A stretch of 62,955 bases of DNA, taken from the NCBI GenBank assembly GCA_009784425.1, contig WRBR01000002.1:1-62955 (forward strand), in the 5' to 3' direction. Below are positions 47,119-56,977 of this stretch, piece by piece (position 1 is the stretch's first letter; every line of letters starts with the position of its first letter). The notes beneath the pieces are model-generated. The model was not told the origin of the DNA. It worked only from the letters and a program-made list of their open reading frames with translations, and ran no database searches. The position numbers and the translations under genes were made by a program. This DNA is from Coriobacteriia bacterium (GTDB taxonomy: Bacteria > Actinomycetota > Coriobacteriia > Coriobacteriales > UBA8131).

Positions 47119-48671
47119 CAACGAGACAGAAGAACCGTCCCCCTGTCTCATGGCTGGAGAAACAGATGTACATCTTTCAAAACGCAATGCAAAACCTACT
47201 GCGCAACAAAGGGCGCAACCTGATGACGGCTGCGATTATCTTTGTGGTAATTGTGTCGTCGGTAGTTGCGCTGATGATTTATAACACGTCAAACGGGGTG
47301 ATTAACGATTACAAGTCGCGCTTTGGCTCAGAGGTCAGCCTCACGCCCAACATGGAAAAGATCATCGAGGCAACGCAGACCACCGGCGCCTTGGTGCGCC
47401 CCACGATTCCCGCGGAGCAGCTCATAGCGTTTGCAGATTCAGAGCATCTGCTCAGCGCAAACCTCGCGGCAAGCGGCAAGGGCTGGAGCGATGACCTCAA
47501 GGCAATCGATGGAGAAAAAGGCGGCGGCGGCGGACCCATGCTGTCAGCTGGTCCGGGCGGTGGCCCTGCAAACATGCCTGATGGGATGCCCGAGTTAAGG
47601 CAGTACTTCTTCAGACTGCTGGCCAACCAATACGATGATTTTGAGAACGGCAACAGAGAGCTGACCGAGGGCAGCGCCTTTCCAGAAAAGCCCGGCGAGT
47701 GCCTTATCAGTCAGGAGCTTCTGGAGAACAGCGGCCTCAAGATCGGCGACACCATAGTCATGAACTCTGACCTTATCAACCCGGGCAGCGGCCCCGGAGA
47801 CGAAAGCTACCACGACATCGTATTCAGGCTGACCATCGTAGGCACCTACCTTGACCTCACGGACGAATACGCAAACAGCATGATGGAAAACGCCTTCTCA
47901 AACCGTCGCAATGAGGTGTTCATGTATTTCAATGACCTGGCAAGCGAGGTCAAAGAGGGGTTGATGGGCATTGACGTTGGCGCAACCTATTATCTCAAAA
48001 GCCCGGAGTTGCTCAGTGCGTTTACCGCTGAGCTCAGGGCAAAAGGCCTCGAGGATGTATTTGACGTGACAACCAATGAGGCTAGCTACCAGGCTATCGT
48101 TGGCCCGGTTGAGGCAATGAGGGGCATCAGCCTCACCTTTGTGATTATCGTGCTGATATTTGGAGCCATCATCATTGCGCTGCTTTCTTCCCTTGCGGTG
48201 AGAGAGCGCAAATACGAGATAGGCGTTTTGCGCGCTATGGGCATGAAAAAGGGCAAGGTTGCCCTGGGCCTGTGGGCCGAGACTCTCACCATCACAGCCT
48301 TGTGCCTGGTGCTGGGGCTGGCCGTTGGCGGGCTGGCGGCACAGCCGGTCACCAACCTCTTGCTCAACCAGCAGGTGGAGGCTGCAGAACAGGCGCAGGC
48401 TGCTGCCACGCCCGACCCGCCCGGCGCAGTAACGGTGCAGGGAGGCGGCCCGCAAGGTGTAGGCGGTCCCATAATGATAGGCGGACCTATCGCTGGCTTC
48501 ATCGGACAAAGCTCCGCTGAGAAAATCACCAACATTGATGTGGGCATTGGGCTCAATACCGTTGTGCAGATCATCGTCATCGCCTTGCTGCTCACCTCTA
48601 TAGCTGGCTTGATAGCTACAAGGCAAATCACCAAGTACGAGCCCATGAAGATCTTGATGGAAAGAAACTAG
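47115..48671 (+). CDS. ABC transporter permease (FtsX/MacB type)
   Basis: NLLRNKGRNLMTAAIIF; C-terminal FtsX-like TM domain; alternative start at 47166. Confidence 0.88.
   Translation: MTTRQKNRPPVSWLEKQMYIFQNAMQNLLRNKGRNLMTAAIIFVVIVSSVVALMIYNTSNGVINDYKSRFGSEVSLTPNMEKIIEATQTTGALVRPTIPAEQLIAFADSEHLLSANLAASGKGWSDDLKAIDGEKGGGGGPMLSAGPGGGPANMPDGMPELRQYFFRLLANQYDDFENGNRELTEGSAFPEKPGECLISQELLENSGLKIGDTIVMNSDLINPGSGPGDESYHDIVFRLTIVGTYLDLTDEYANSMMENAFSNRRNEVFMYFNDLASEVKEGLMGIDVGATYYLKSPELLSAFTAELRAKGLEDVFDVTTNEASYQAIVGPVEAMRGISLTFVIIVLIFGAIIIALLSSLAVRERKYEIGVLRAMGMKKGKVALGLWAETLTITALCLVLGLAVGGLAAQPVTNLLLNQQVEAAEQAQAAATPDPPGAVTVQGGGPQGVGGPIMIGGPIAGFIGQSSAEKITNIDVGIGLNTVVQIIVIALLLTSIAGLIATRQITKYEPMKILMERN
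47123..47149. repeat. minimal GGGGACGG hairpin unit (GAGACAG/CTGTCTC stem)
   Basis: gagacagaagaaccgtccccctgtctc. Confidence 0.85.
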
Positions 48672-48680
48672 GAGAGCATC

Positions 48681-49346
48681 ATGGCAAACATACTTACTCT
48701 TAACAATGTGTCCTACGCCTACGAAGGCGCAAGCAAAAACGTGCTGCAGGGCATGAGCGCAGACTTTGAAACAGGCCGGGTGTATACCATCATCGGCAAG
48801 TCCGGCGCGGGAAAATCCACGCTCTTGTCGCTGCTCTCGGGCTTGGATGTCACCACAAACGGCGCCATACTCTTTGACGATAAAAACCTCAAAAAGCTCT
48901 GCAGGGATACCTACCGCGCGCAACAGGTGGGGGTCATCTTTCAGAGCTACAACCTTCTGACCAATGCCACGGCGGTGCAGAATATCGTCTTGTCGATGAA
49001 TATCAGCGAGTCGCCCGAAAGAGACAAGAAGGCCTTTGCATACGCCTTGTTGGCCAAGGTTGGCATTGACAGTGAAACAGCAGACCGCAAAATCCTTAAA
49101 CTCTCAGGCGGCGAGCAGCAGCGCGTTGCCATCGCACGAGCCCTGGCGCATAACCCCGCCATCCTCATCGCCGACGAACCCACCGGCAATCTGGACAAAG
49201 ACACCGAAGACGACATCCTCCACATCTTCACCAAGTTGGCTCATGAGGAAAACCGCTGCGTCATCATCGTGACCCACTCAAAAAGAGTCACCGCTATTGC
49301 CGACGTGGTCTATCGCCTCAAAGACGGCCGCCTGGCAGTAGTGTGA
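48681..49346 (+). CDS. ABC transporter ATP-binding protein (LolD/MacB type)
   Basis: [33 protein letters not shown]. Confidence 0.95.
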   Translation: MANILTLNNVSYAYEGASKNVLQGMSADFETGRVYTIIGKSGAGKSTLLSLLSGLDVTTNGAILFDDKNLKKLCRDTYRAQQVGVIFQSYNLLTNATAVQNIVLSMNISESPERDKKAFAYALLAKVGIDSETADRKILKLSGGEQQRVAIARALAHNPAILIADEPTGNLDKDTEDDILHIFTKLAHEENRCVIIVTHSKRVTAIADVVYRLKDGRLAVV

Positions 49347-49368
49347 AGGGACGTAGTGTGAGTGGGCA

Positions 49369-49523
49369 GGGGATAGTGACTCACTCGGTAGGCTCAGCTG
49401 TTTGGCTTCTGTCTTGGGGGTGAGCGACACGGTTAAGCTTCAAGCTAGTAAAGCTTGCTGGAGCGAACCGGGGCCCCTAGACAGAAACAAACAGCTGAGC
49501 CTACCGAGTGAGTCACTTTCCCC
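49369..49523. repeat. 155-bp structured palindromic element G, downstream of copA
   Basis: ggggatagtgactcactcggtaggctcagctgtttggcttctgtcttgggggtgagcgac...ctagacagaaacaaacagctgagcctaccgagtgagtcactttcccc. Confidence 0.9.
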
Positions 49524-49539
49524 GGCCCTCGGCCAGCTT

Positions 49540-51776
49540 TTAGAGCTTACTGGCTTTAAGCCGCAGCGCGTTGGTGAGCACCGAGAGCGAAGAGAGGCTC
49601 ATGGCTGCCGCTGCCAGCATGGGGCTCAGCAGGGGGCCGCCAAGGCGTAGAGCAAGCCGGCGGCAATGGGAATGCCCACCACGTTGTAGCCAAAAGCCCA
49701 AAAGAGGTTCTGCTTGATAGTGCGCATGGTTTTACGAGAGAGCTTTATGGCGGTAGGAACATCTTCAAGCGTGGAGTGCATCAACACAATGTCAGCGGAC
49801 TCTATGGCTACGTCGGTGCCGGCGCCAATGGCTATGCCAATGTTTGCCTGCACCAAGGCGGGGGCGTCATTGATGCCGTCTCCTACCATAGCAACTACCT
49901 TGCCGCTCTCTTGCAGGCGCTTGATTTCTGCGGCCTTGTCGCCCGGCAGCACCTCGGCCAGCACCGAGCTAATGCCTACACGCTCGGCAATCTCTCTGGC
50001 GGTGTCTGCGTTATCGCCGGTGAGCATGGTTGCCTCGATGCCCATCTCCTGCAGGTGTGCTACGGCGGCGGCACTGCTGGGCTTGAGCGTGTCGCGCACC
50101 AGAATCTGACCGGCGTACTCGTCGTTTACGTACACCTGCACACCGCGCCCAATAACCACCTTCTTGCCATCAACTACGCCCTCTACGCCTTGGCCGGGTT
50201 GTGCCTTGAAGTCTTCCACCGGCAGGTACTCCCCTTCATAGGCTGCAACCACAGCCTTGGCAATAGGATGCTCAGAATAGCGCTCAAGAGAAGCAGCAAG
50301 CTGAAGCAGGGTGGAACAGGGGGACGGGGTTAGTGTTCCAATTTGGCCCTTGGGCCAAATTGGAACACTAACCCCGTCCCCCTGTTCCACGGAAACTACT
50401 TCTGGTTGTCCTTCGGTGATGGTGCCGGTTTTGTCGAGCACTACTGTCTGGATCTTGCCGGCAGTCTCCAGAGCCTCGCCTCCCTTGATGAGGATCCCGA
50501 GCTCTGCGCCCTTGCCGGTGCCCACCATGATGGCAGTTGGCGTGGCAAGACCCAGAGCGCAGGGGCAGGCTATGACCAGCACGCTGATGAAAACAGTCAG
50601 GGCAAACTGCACGTCTCCCCCCGTTACGATGAGCCATAGAGCTCCAGCCAGCAGGGCTATACCGCAGACGATGGGCACAAAGATGCCCGCCACTACGTCA
50701 GCCAGTTTAGCAACGGGAGCTTTGCTGCCCTGGGCATCCTCAACCAGGCGGATAATCTGTGCCAGCGCCGTGTCTGCTCCCACCTTGGTTGCTTTGAAGG
50801 TCAGTGTGCCGGTTGTATTGAGTGAGGCTGCATACACCGTGCTGCCCACCTGCTTTTCCACGGGCATACTCTCCCCGGTAAGCATTGACTCGTCAAGGGC
50901 GCTGTGGCCACTTATCACCTCGCCGTCAACCGGAATAGACGCACCGGGCTTGATAAGAATGATGTCACCGGGCAGCACCTCGTCTACCGGAATCTCTCGC
51001 TCCTCTGTGTTGGAGCTGTCCTCAAGGGATGTAAACACCAGGGCCGTTTTTGGAGCCAAATCCATCAGAGCCATCAAGGCACCGGAGGTCTTGCCCTTGG
51101 CGCGTCCCTCAAGGTATTTACCCAGAAGCACCAAGGTGATAATGACACCGGCAGTTTCAAAGTAGAGAGATTCAACCGCCATATGATCGCCCATAACAAT
51201 GAGGGCCACGCTGTAAAGCGAGTAAAGAAAAGCAGCGCTGGTTCCAAGGGCAATAAGGCTGTCCATATTGGGACTCAAGCGCGCCAGGGAGGCAAAACCA
51301 ACCGTGTAAAAACGATACCCCACGCCAATTACCGGCAGCACCAAGGCCAACTGCGTGAGAGCATAGGCAAGCGAATGCTCCATAGGCTCGAGAAAGCTTG
51401 GAACAAGCACTGCAACGGGGCCACCCAACATTGGTGCCATAGCAAGGTAGAGCAAGGGCAAGGTAAAGCAGGCGGCAACAACAAACTTGAGCCAAAGCCT
51501 GCGCGCCTCCTCCTGTTTCTCAGCCTGCTTGGTACGAGAGGCGGCAAAGTCCTGTCTTGTGAGCGAGGCGCTAAAGCCTGTTTTATCCACGGCTGCAATC
51601 AAATCAGCCTCGGTCACTAACTCAGGGTCAAAGCGTATACCGGCCTTTTCCGTAGCAAGGTTAACGCTAGCCCTCTCAACACCTGCCAGAGCATTCAGCA
51701 CCTTCTCAACCCGCGAGCTACACGAGGCACAATGCATACCAGTGATATCAAGGTTTATGTAAGAAGTCTCCACCAT
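49540..51776 (-). CDS. copA: copper-type P1B ATPase with C-terminal frame disruption (in-frame ORF stops at 49626)
   Basis: [47 protein letters not shown]; -1 frame continues [31 protein letters not shown]. Confidence 0.85.
50311..50390. repeat. 80-bp palindrome (GACGGGG family, copy D) inside copA
   Basis: gtggaacagggggacggggttagtgttccaatttggccct|tgggccaaattgg... mirrored. Confidence 0.95.
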
Positions 51777-51804
51777 AACAACAGTATACTCCAGAGAGCC
51801 GGGT

Positions 51805-51990
51805 TGACTCACTGGGGACGGGGAAAGTGACTCACTCAGCAAGCTCGGCTGTTTGGCTTCTGTCTTGGGGGTGAGCGACTAGGCTAAGTTCCAAGCCTGC
51901 AAAAGCATGCTGGAGCGAGCCGGGGCCCCAAGACAGAAACAAATAGCCGAGCTTGCTGAGTGAGTCACTTTCCCCGTCCCCAGTGAGTCA
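51805..51990. repeat. 186-bp structured palindromic element H between copA start and tRNA-Ser(CGA)
   Basis: 46-bp perfect outer arms tgactcactggggacggggaaagtgactcactcagcaagctcggct; conserved core shared with element G. Confidence 0.92.
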
Positions 51991-52083
51991 TGGCGGAGAG
52001 ACAGGGATTTGAACCCTGGTGCCCGGGGTTGCCGGACAAACGGTTTTCGAGACCGCCGCTTTCAGCCGCTCAGCCATCTCTCC
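51991..52083 (-). tRNA. tRNA-Ser(CGA), CCA encoded
   Basis: GGAGAGA...GCGGT-CTCGAAA-ACCGT...TCTCTCCGCCA. Confidence 0.95.
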
Positions 52084-52189
52084 GCAGTTAGATAGCTAGG
52101 ATACCAGAAAACGCTCCGGAGCTCGATACGTCCCGGCCGGCAGAGGAGCCGGGGTGAGTAAGAACAAACGCCCCTGTTTCATAGCCTCT

Positions 52190-52259
52190 GGGTCCTTCGA
52201 CTACGCTCCGCTCCGCTCAGGATGACAGGGTGTGATGCTACGCTCCGCTCAGGATGACA
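52190..52259. repeat. partial copies of the TCCTGAGCG repeat family
   Basis: gggtccttcgactacgctccgctccgctcaggatgacag...ctacgctccgctcaggatgacat. Confidence 0.8.
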
Positions 52260-52338
52260 TGAGCCAGAAGAACCGCCCCGCTGCTTCATCTGGTATGATT
52301 ACTTTACGCTTTTCAGGCACTTGAGCATGAGGTGAGAC

Positions 52339-54603
52339 ATGCCAGAAAGTTCTGAGACAAAAGGAACCTTTGCGCGCCTGGCAGGTCTTGGCGCTTTTGC
52401 TCACCTGACGGGGCTTGGAAACATCTCTTTGCGCCTGGGGCAAAACAGAACCATCAGGGGAGTCACCGAAGGTCTCATCAATCTGGTGCCGCTTGTGCTC
52501 ATAGGCACAATTTGTTTGGCCTTAACCAATCTTCCTATACCGGCAATACACGTTTTCCTTAACAGCATCACCGGCAACCACTGGACGCTCATCTCGGACA
52601 TGATCGTCTTTTCCACAGAGCACATCATTGGCTTGGCGGCACTGCTGTCGGTTTCATATGTCCTTGCGGGGCAGAGCAACTCCATTCAAAAACGCGAAAT
52701 CAGCAGCTTTATCCCCATGTTCACGGCGTTTTCTTGTTACGTGGTCTTGTTGGTTTGGGATCCGGTGAGCTATGCCCTGGTTCCTGAAGGCCAACCTCCG
52801 GAGGTGCTGTTCACCAACGCGGGGCAAAGAGGGGTCTTCTTTGCCCTGTTTGTAGCGGTGGTGGCAACCAAGCTTTTTGCCCTGTTTACCAGGCTCTGGC
52901 AAAAGCTACCTTGGTTCAGGCGGCGCATTGTTGGCAGTTACATCCTGCTGCGCAACGCTCTGCACACTGCTGCCCCCATACTGCTTACCCTGACCTGCTT
53001 CATCGTGCTGAGAATGCTGCTGGATTGGCTGTTCAGCACAACAGAGGTCCAGGCTTATCTGGGCAACCTCATTGCCTCCTTGGTCAACGATGGTCGCCTC
53101 CCCTTTGTCGTCATCACCATTTTGATTATGCAGATACTCTGGTTTTTTGGAGCTCATGGTTCTTACACCATCCAGACCCTTATGCCACATGTTGACACTG
53201 CCGCCACCGGCAATACTGTGCAGGCTCTGGCGGCGGGTGCCCCTGGTCCTACCACCGTATTCACCAACTGGGACTTTTACAACATCTTCATCGAGATGGG
53301 AGGCGCCGGCACCACAATGGCGTTGCTCATAGCACTCTTGCTCTTTGGCTCCAAAGGAAGAGGAAAGCGTCTGGGGCGTATATCGATATTCCCCGTGACC
53401 TTTAACATCAACGAGACTCTGCTCTTTGGCATTCCCATAGTGTTCAACCCCCTGATGCTCATACCCTTCATTCTTGCCCCCGTGACCGTAGCTTGCGTGT
53501 CATTTGGGGCAATTAGCCTGGGGGTTGTGCCGCCCATAATCAACTCGGTGGAGTGGACTACACCCATCCTCTTTTCTGGGTATCTGGCAACAGACTCCTT
53601 TGCCGGGCCCTTGCTTCAGGCGCTTTGCATTGGGCTCGCATTTTTGATCTACGCACCCTTTGTGCTTGCCGTGAGAATTGCCACCGACCGCCACCAGCTC
53701 GAACTCTTTGAGCGCTTCAAGAAAGAGGCACAAAACGCCGCCAACAACGAAACGGTCTCAGTATCCGGCAGGCACGACGACATCGGCACCATGGCAAACC
53801 AGTTTATCACCGAAATCAGCATGTCTTTTAGCAGCAACAACATCCCCCTCTGCTTGATGTACCAGCCCAAAACCGATAACCAAGGGAGGGCCGCCGGGGC
53901 AGAGGCGCTGCTGCGCTGGATGCATCCCATGTTTGGCCCCATACCGCCGGATATCCTCGTTGAGCTAGCCGACGAGGCAGACTTTTCTGCACCTCTCGGC
54001 AGATGGATTGCCACAGAGGCGCTCGAAGAGTTTGCGCGCTGGCAACAAAGTGGGCTTGAGCAGCTGGTTCTTTCCATCAACCTCAACCCTCGCCATGTTT
54101 TCATTGACGAGGAGTTTCCGGAGTTCTTACAAAAAGAGATGGAACGCCTTGGTGTTGAGCCCGGCCTCATTGACCTGGAGATCACCGAGCACATGGCGGT
54201 GGGCGCCAGCAAGGAGATGCTACTGCTGTTTCAGCAGCTACGCAATCTGGGCGTCAGGCTTTCCATTGATGACATGGGGATGGGGTATAGCTCGCTTACC
54301 TATATCAGTGATTTTGGCGCGAGTGTCATCAAGATTGATATCTCGCTCATCGACCAGGTAGCCACCGATGTCAAGCAGCAAGAAATCGTGCGCTCAATAA
54401 TCGACTTAGCTCGGCAGATAAACCTAACGGTCATTGTAGAAGGCGTTGAAACACAGGAACAGGTCAACGTGCTTGCTGGCCTTGGGTGCAATTATTTCCA
54501 GGGATTCTTCTTCTCAAAACCGCTCAGCCCTCAAGACTTCCTCGCTTATGTTGATGCCCACGGCACCACATTGCTCTTGCATGAAGGAACCCAGTCATCC
54601 TGA
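52339..54603 (+). CDS. PTS EIIC-like membrane domain fused to an EAL phosphodiesterase domain
   Basis: N-terminal EIIC (GAHGSYTIQTLMP, PVTFNINETLLFGIPIVFNP); C-terminal AEALLRW, DLEITEH, SIDDMGMGYSSL, VEGVET. Confidence 0.88.
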   Translation: MPESSETKGTFARLAGLGAFAHLTGLGNISLRLGQNRTIRGVTEGLINLVPLVLIGTICLALTNLPIPAIHVFLNSITGNHWTLISDMIVFSTEHIIGLAALLSVSYVLAGQSNSIQKREISSFIPMFTAFSCYVVLLVWDPVSYALVPEGQPPEVLFTNAGQRGVFFALFVAVVATKLFALFTRLWQKLPWFRRRIVGSYILLRNALHTAAPILLTLTCFIVLRMLLDWLFSTTEVQAYLGNLIASLVNDGRLPFVVITILIMQILWFFGAHGSYTIQTLMPHVDTAATGNTVQALAAGAPGPTTVFTNWDFYNIFIEMGGAGTTMALLIALLLFGSKGRGKRLGRISIFPVTFNINETLLFGIPIVFNPLMLIPFILAPVTVACVSFGAISLGVVPPIINSVEWTTPILFSGYLATDSFAGPLLQALCIGLAFLIYAPFVLAVRIATDRHQLELFERFKKEAQNAANNETVSVSGRHDDIGTMANQFITEISMSFSSNNIPLCLMYQPKTDNQGRAAGAEALLRWMHPMFGPIPPDILVELADEADFSAPLGRWIATEALEEFARWQQSGLEQLVLSINLNPRHVFIDEEFPEFLQKEMERLGVEPGLIDLEITEHMAVGASKEMLLLFQQLRNLGVRLSIDDMGMGYSSLTYISDFGASVIKIDISLIDQVATDVKQQEIVRSIIDLARQINLTVIVEGVETQEQVNVLAGLGCNYFQGFFFSKPLSPQDFLAYVDAHGTTLLLHEGTQSS

Positions 54604-54696
54604 GCGAAGCGCGCAGCGCGTAGCCGAAGAACCCAAGCAGTGAGTCGCAGCCTAGGTCCTTCGACTACGCGCTGCGCGCTTCGCTCAGGATGACAG
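54592..54696. repeat. full palindrome of the TCATCCTGAGCGAAG family
   Basis: cagtcatcctgagcgaagcgcgcagcgcgtagccgaag...cttcgactacgcgctgcgcgcttcgctcaggatgacag. Confidence 0.92.
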
Positions 54697-54699
54697 AAG

Positions 54700-56964
54700 T
54701 TAATCCAGCTGCTCTTCGATATCCAGTTCCATCAATGCAACGTTGTCGCGCAGCATCTTGGCGGTTTCTTCTGAGATTTTGCCGTCTTCGTACGCCTTCA
54801 AAATGGCCTTGCGCTCAAAGTCAAGAGCCCGAGCCTCTATGGCGATGGTCAGATACTGATCTCTGCGGATGTTTGCCGCCATGGTTCCGCTGCGCTCCCA
54901 GCGGCTTTCCAGGCGAGCGATGCGCTGGTTCATTTCATTCTTGATCAGGGCAACCGTATAGGCGGGAAACTCATCAGAGGGCTCAAGCTCGCCAAGCTTT
55001 TCCACTACATAGCGATAGTTGGCTAACTGCAAGGTATGAAGGTCAAACATGAGCACCATTCTGCCCTGCGGGCCCCCTGCCTTCTCTGCCTTTTGAAGGG
55101 TTCGGCGCGCTTTCCATTGATGGGTGAGCTGATTCATCATCGCCCGCACCTCCCATCTGAGCGTATGCTGATAGTCGGCGCGCGCCAGCTGTCGGCTCAA
55201 AACACTGATGTTGTAATAAGCCGTAAGACCGCCCACCTTTTCCAGGTCGGTGAGGCGCTGGGTGTTTTCTAACTGCAGCTCAATGACATACTTGCGCACC
55301 TGAGTTTCATTGGGCAGCCTCAAGCTGTTGTTGATCTTAAGCGTCTCGATACGCTGGTAATACTGGCGCACAACCCCACTTACAGCAGACCGCTCATTTG
55401 CCTCAGCGGTTTCGGTGAGCTCTGAGATGACTTTTCGGTAGATATCAAGGGTGGCGTTGAGCTCAGAGGTTTTTTGGCGGGCCTGCTTTCTCTTGGGTGC
55501 AATGAGAGGCACGAGGATATTAGCCAAAAGCAGGGATAACAAGATAACGCCACTGGCCAAGAAGATGAGCAGGTCGCGCTCCGGAAACGGCTCTGCGCCA
55601 CCAATGGTCATGGGAACCGAAAGTATAATTGCCAAGGTGATGGCACCCTTGACACCAGAAAGCGAAAGCACCAAGGAGTCAACTAGATGGAGCTTCCAGT
55701 ATTGCTTGTCTAAACGGGCTTGTTTCTTACTGGTTTTGCGAGCTTCTTTGCGAGCGAGCCTGCGTTCGCTCCGCGCCTTTTTGAGCTCTAGTCTCTCAAA
55801 TGCCAGGTGCTTCTCGAGTGCAGCCTCATGCTCAGCAATAGTCATCTCACCAAAATTTGGAGAAAGGAGCGCCTTGTCCTCATCATCCTCTTCATCAAAG
55901 CCCTCTCCACTGCCTGTTTTAAAGGCAGATTCTGCGTTGGTCTCGCGCAGATTGACATTGCGGCGCATGAAAAACAACCAGAAAAAGCGTAACACCAAGA
56001 TGAACGCCAGGATAAAGACCACAAAGAGAAGCAGGTAATTGGTGTTGGCCGCCGTGCCGGTCCAAACGCGCTCCACCACATAGGGCAGCTGGGTGCCCAG
56101 GATTAAGAACACCAGGCCATTGAGGGTAAAGTCAATCACCGACCACGCGCTGGTAGACACCACATTGAGGCGCGCTGAAGAAGGCGCAATGGCGCGGGGC
56201 TCAAAGCTGTGCGCTATGCCCGCAGCAACTACGGCGATGATGCCGCTTACGCCAACTGCCTCGGCCAACAGGTAAACGAGAAAGGGCGTAATGATTTCAA
56301 AGAGCACATGAAAAGAAACGCTTTCCATGCCGCGTGAGCGCAAGAAGCGAATCAAACCGTAGCGAACAAGCATCACCACAACGCCCAGCACCATGCCGCC
56401 GAGGAACTTTATGAGAAAGACCCCTTCGGCCTCCCAAACAGAAAAGGTGCCGGTAATAACCGCGGCAATAGCAAAATTAAAGGAAACGATAGACGAGGCG
56501 TCATTAAGGAGCGCTTCTCCCTGGAGCAGTTTGTTTTGCTCACTTGAGATCTTTGCGTTTTTTCTGAGCGAGGCTACTGAGACAGCATCGGTTGGCGCCA
56601 GCGCGGCCGCAAGGGCAAAAGCCGCGGCAAGCGGTATGGACGGAGCAAAGAGGTTAACAGCAAAGCCGAGGAGCAGCACCGTGCAAAACACCAGGCCAAG
56701 CGCCAAGAGCAACACGGGGTATTTGAGCCGCCAGAGCGCCTGCTTGTTCATTCTGCGAGCGTCGGCAAAAAGCAGGGGGGCAATGAAGACCACCATAAAG
56801 AGCTCCGGGTTGAGATGCATCTCAAAGCTCAGCGGCAAGAGTGTGAGCACGATACCCGTGGCAATTTGAACCAAGGGCGTAGGAAGGCGAGGAAAGCGAG
56901 CCCCGACAAAACTGGATGCAAGCACCGCCACCAGTAAAATCAGTATGAACTCAAAATCATGCAT
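54700..56964 (-). CDS. Na+/H+ antiporter (CPA1 family)
   Basis: 12-TM N-terminal region, ALAPTDAVSVASL, GEALLNDASSIVSF, KGAITLAIILSVP. Confidence 0.92.
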   Translation of the reverse strand: MHDFEFILILLVAVLASSFVGARFPRLPTPLVQIATGIVLTLLPLSFEMHLNPELFMVVFIAPLLFADARRMNKQALWRLKYPVLLLALGLVFCTVLLLGFAVNLFAPSIPLAAAFALAAALAPTDAVSVASLRKNAKISSEQNKLLQGEALLNDASSIVSFNFAIAAVITGTFSVWEAEGVFLIKFLGGMVLGVVVMLVRYGLIRFLRSRGMESVSFHVLFEIITPFLVYLLAEAVGVSGIIAVVAAGIAHSFEPRAIAPSSARLNVVSTSAWSVIDFTLNGLVFLILGTQLPYVVERVWTGTAANTNYLLLFVVFILAFILVLRFFWLFFMRRNVNLRETNAESAFKTGSGEGFDEEDDEDKALLSPNFGEMTIAEHEAALEKHLAFERLELKKARSERRLARKEARKTSKKQARLDKQYWKLHLVDSLVLSLSGVKGAITLAIILSVPMTIGGAEPFPERDLLIFLASGVILLSLLLANILVPLIAPKRKQARQKTSELNATLDIYRKVISELTETAEANERSAVSGVVRQYYQRIETLKINNSLRLPNETQVRKYVIELQLENTQRLTDLEKVGGLTAYYNISVLSRQLARADYQHTLRWEVRAMMNQLTHQWKARRTLQKAEKAGGPQGRMVLMFDLHTLQLANYRYVVEKLGELEPSDEFPAYTVALIKNEMNQRIARLESRWERSGTMAANIRRDQYLTIAIEARALDFERKAILKAYEDGKISEETAKMLRDNVALMELDIEEQLD

Positions 56965-56977
56965 CCAAAAATTGTAC

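Noticed and set aside
47898-48923. 341-aa minus-strand ORF over the ABC permease/ATPase genes
   Set aside because: Antisense shadow of two well-supported genes.
49369-51990. Reading copA plus elements G and H as an IS-type composite transposon
   Set aside because: No transposase and no target-site duplication could be identified by eye; kept only as one hypothesis under the structured-element finding.
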